A DNA stretch of 22,926 nt from Bacteroidota bacterium (GTDB taxonomy: Bacteria; Bacteroidota; Bacteroidia; Flavobacteriales; Flavobacteriaceae). Shown here one piece after another: positions 20,974 to 22,926 of the stretch (position 1 is its first letter; each line of letters begins with the position of its first letter). The stretch lies in assembly GCA_024278565.1 (NCBI GenBank), contig JAJRSY010000167.1, positions 1 through 22,926 on the forward strand, in the 5' to 3' direction. The notes under the pieces are model-generated. The model saw only the letters and a list, made by a program, of their open reading frames with translations. It did not search any database and was not told the DNA's origin. The position numbers were made by a program, and so were the translations under genes.

Positions 20974-22260
20974 ATGAACCACAAACCAACAAAGGCCCAA
21001 ATGAGAGATATATTTGATAGAATTAGAGAGAACAAAGGGCCGTTAGGTAAGTGGGCCTCTCAGGCAGAGGGGTATTTCGTTTTTCCTAAGTTGGAAGGTC
21101 CTATATCGAACCGCATGATGTTTCAGGGCAAGGAGGTGATTACTTGGAGCATCAATGATTATCTCGGCTTGGCCAACCTGCCTGAAATCAAGAAGATCGA
21201 TGGCGATACGGCTGCCGAGTACGGTGCTGCCTACCCTATGGGCGCACGTATGATGAGCGGCCATACCGATTTTCATGAACAGTTGGAGCAAGAACTTGCT
21301 GCATTTGTGCAAAAAGAATCTGCCTATCTATTGAATTTTGGCTATCAAGGTATGGTGTCCGCCATTGATGCCTTGGTTTCCAAAGATGATATTATAGTTT
21401 ATGACTTGGATTCCCACGCCTGTATTATCGATGGGGTCCGGTTGCATATGGGCAAGCGTTTTACCTTTATGCACAATGATATGGAAAGCTTGGAGAAAAA
21501 CCTTGAACGGGCCACTAAAATGGCAGATCAGACCGGGGGTGGAATCTTGGTGATTTCAGAAGGTGTCTTTGGAATGCGGGGAGAACAAGGAAAATTAAAA
21601 GAAATCATTGCGTTAAAGGAAAAATACAGCTTTAGATTGTTTGTAGATGACGCACATGGTTTCGGTACTTTAGGAAAAACAGGAGCTGGGGCAGGTGAGG
21701 AGCAGGGGGTGCAAGATGATATAGATGTTTATTTCGCAACATTTGCCAAATCAATGGCGAGCATAGGGGCGTTTTTAGCCGCCGATAAAGAAATTATCAA
21801 CTACCTGAAATACAACCTGCGCTCGCAGATGTTTGCAAAATCGTTGCCCATGATTTATGTAAAAGGAGCATTGAAACGATTGGATATGTTGCGTACCATG
21901 CCCGAGCTGAAAGAAAAGCTTTGGGAAAATGTCGATGCCCTTCAAAACGGACTCAAAGAAAAAGGGTTTGATATCGGCAACACCTCAAGCTGTGTTACCC
22001 CCGTCTATTTAAAAGGGAGTATTCCAGAAGCGATGGCATTGGTGAAAGACCTTCGTGAAAATTACGGAATATTCTGTTCTATAGTAGTTTACCCTGTTAT
22101 ACCTAAAGGGTTGATTTTACTTAGATTGATTCCGACGGCAACGCATACCTTAGAGGATATTGCCATCACATTAGATGCTTTTTCCGCCATTCGGGACCGT
22201 TTGAAAAACGGGACTTACAAACGGCTTTCTGCAGCGGTTGCCGCCGCCATGGGAGAGTAG
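20974..22260 (+). CDS. Alpha-oxoamine synthase family PLP enzyme, candidate cysteate acyltransferase (or serine palmitoyltransferase-like)
   Basis: A 428-residue fold-type I PLP enzyme that condenses an amino acid with an acyl thioester, losing CO2. The PLP lysine is K259 (FAKSMASIGAF), with D225 and H228 in FVDDAHGFGTLG and H148 in DLDSHACIIDG stacking on the cofactor; SINDYLGLANLP and YGAAYPMGARMMSGHTDFHEQLE are family signatures. The chain is about 30 residues longer at the N-terminus than AONS/KBL enzymes. In gliding Bacteroidota the cysteate acyltransferase of capnine synthesis belongs to this group. Placement next to a cysteine-synthase-like gene favours cysteate over serine, but sequence alone does not prove it. 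It converges on a GNAT-type gene. Confidence 0.88.
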   Translation: MNHKPTKAQMRDIFDRIRENKGPLGKWASQAEGYFVFPKLEGPISNRMMFQGKEVITWSINDYLGLANLPEIKKIDGDTAAEYGAAYPMGARMMSGHTDFHEQLEQELAAFVQKESAYLLNFGYQGMVSAIDALVSKDDIIVYDLDSHACIIDGVRLHMGKRFTFMHNDMESLEKNLERATKMADQTGGGILVISEGVFGMRGEQGKLKEIIALKEKYSFRLFVDDAHGFGTLGKTGAGAGEEQGVQDDIDVYFATFAKSMASIGAFLAADKEIINYLKYNLRSQMFAKSLPMIYVKGALKRLDMLRTMPELKEKLWENVDALQNGLKEKGFDIGNTSSCVTPVYLKGSIPEAMALVKDLRENYGIFCSIVVYPVIPKGLILLRLIPTATHTLEDIAITLDAFSAIRDRLKNGTYKRLSAAVAAAMGE

Positions 22261-22261
22261 G

Positions 22262-22350
22262 CCAATGTGCCAATTTGAAAATGCACCAATATTAGGTGGG
22301 CGGTTTTTGTCATTCCACCCGTCTTGTCATTCCGAAGCACGAGGAATTTG
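22262..22350. repeat. Convergent spacer with dispersed repeat sequences
   Basis: Contains GTGCCAATTTGAAAATGCAC (22267-22286), whose ends pair, and CTTGTCATTCCGAAGCACGA (22323-22342), which looks like the gtcattccga intergenic repeats of Bacteroidota genomes. The second repeat seems to run into the last codons of the GNAT-type gene on the other strand. No standard terminator is seen. Confidence 0.4.
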
Positions 22351-22926
22351 TCAAATGGGATCTAGATGTTTCTTATAAGTACAACGCCGTTTGTAGATTT
22401 TCGGATCAAAATGCTTCCACAATTGTTTTATTGCGATATTTCCTTCTAATTCTGGTGTGCGGTAACACATTTTTATGCCCTTTTCTGCAAATGTTTTAAA
22501 ATATTCGTTAAAAATTATGGCGGTAACCCCTTTGTTCTGATAGTCAGGGTGTACCCCTATTAAATAAAAGGTAACATCTTTACTGTTTTTTTTAGCCTTT
22601 AGCAAGTGATATATTCCAAGGGGAAACAATTTGCCCTTTGCTTTTTGAAGTGCCTCTGAAAAGGACGGCATCACAATGGAAAAAGCAATGAGCTTGTCTT
22701 CCTTATCCACTACGAACTTAATGTATTCTGGGTTGATAAAACCAATGTATTTTTTCTTGAAGTATGCTTTTTGTACATCGGTGATAGGGACAAAAGAAGA
22801 AAGAGTGGCATAAGACTTGTTAAAGAGATCGAACATTTTATCTGCCATGGGCAAAACATCCTTGGTTTTTGTGAAATTGATTTCCCGAAGTCCGTATCTC
22901 TTCTTTATCAATGTTTGTATTCTTAA
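22351..22926 (-). CDS. GNAT-type acyltransferase, C-terminal part (start beyond window)
   Basis: The minus-strand frame has a stop at 22351-22353 and stays open to the window end; 191 residues are visible. The acyl-CoA N-acyltransferase fold is indicated by YIKFVVDKEDKLIAFSIV (beta strands), then VTFYLIGVHPDYQNKGVTAI, the GNAT motif A with Q/G-x-x-G-like QNKG, and TPELEGNIAIKQLWKHFD. Residue order LRIQTLIKKRYGLREINF at the visible start suggests that a preceding domain lies outside. Full-length relatives in Bacteroidota are roughly twice as long. Next to a sulfonolipid-type synthase, it is a candidate N-acyltransferase, in analogy with GNAT-type bacterial ceramide synthases. That role is inference from context. 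Confidence 0.8.
   Translation of the reverse strand, partial: LRIQTLIKKRYGLREINFTKTKDVLPMADKMFDLFNKSYATLSSFVPITDVQKAYFKKKYIGFINPEYIKFVVDKEDKLIAFSIVMPSFSEALQKAKGKLFPLGIYHLLKAKKNSKDVTFYLIGVHPDYQNKGVTAIIFNEYFKTFAEKGIKMCYRTPELEGNIAIKQLWKHFDPKIYKRRCTYKKHLDPI

Overview
The window looks like a chromosomal segment of a marine-type Flavobacteriaceae bacterium (phylum Bacteroidota). Support for this: TAnnTTTG-type -7 promoter boxes with few Shine-Dalgarno sites, a TonB-dependent receptor with an N-terminal carboxypeptidase-D-like domain, many short lipoproteins, an OmpA protein, and a C-terminal gene pair that fits synthesis of capnine-type sulfonolipids, which are typical of gliding Bacteroidota. The assignment rests on protein recognition only; no database search was run.

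Layout. 1-180: tail of an IS200-type transposase with a GC-rich hairpin. 270-3820: housekeeping genes (AIM24/TIGR00266 protein, DUF2461 protein, NudK-type Nudix hydrolase, S13-like D-Ala-D-Ala carboxypeptidase lipoprotein). 3980-5770: a small unknown protein, then the divergent oxyR-dps peroxide-stress pair. 5770-6840: gene-free and repeat-rich, with two MITE-like inverted-repeat elements, a terminator that probably belonged to dps, and nine copies of a 43-bp tandem repeat ending about 160 bp before a TonB-dependent receptor gene (6876-9038). 9039-9521 holds a third MITE-like element with an 8-bp target duplication in front of an AldB-type aldehyde dehydrogenase, which is followed by its usual companion DUF779.

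11560-14955 is a graveyard of broken DNA: a frameshifted SMP-30/gluconolactonase-like lipoprotein gene, the 3' end of a group II intron (maturase C-terminus plus an intact domain V), a broken IS200 element and a broken IS630 element. 15154-22926 returns to intact genes: an OmpA-family protein, a periplasmic thioredoxin-like protein, YbaB/EbfC, an oligopeptidase B-like S9 peptidase, then a cysteine-synthase-like enzyme, an alpha-oxoamine synthase and a GNAT-type acyltransferase that I read as a probable sulfonolipid (capnine) locus.

The most notable signal is a dispersed family of GC-rich palindromes (core CCTGCC, short loop, GGCAGG). They lie in intergenic DNA, on the dps promoter, inside MITE-like elements, and inside at least three protein-coding genes. 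Some insertions keep the frame (oligopeptidase, giving a peptide PCLPAGR; IS630 transposase) and some break it (IS200 and IS630 transposases). These resemble in concept the Rickettsia palindromic elements and may still be moving.
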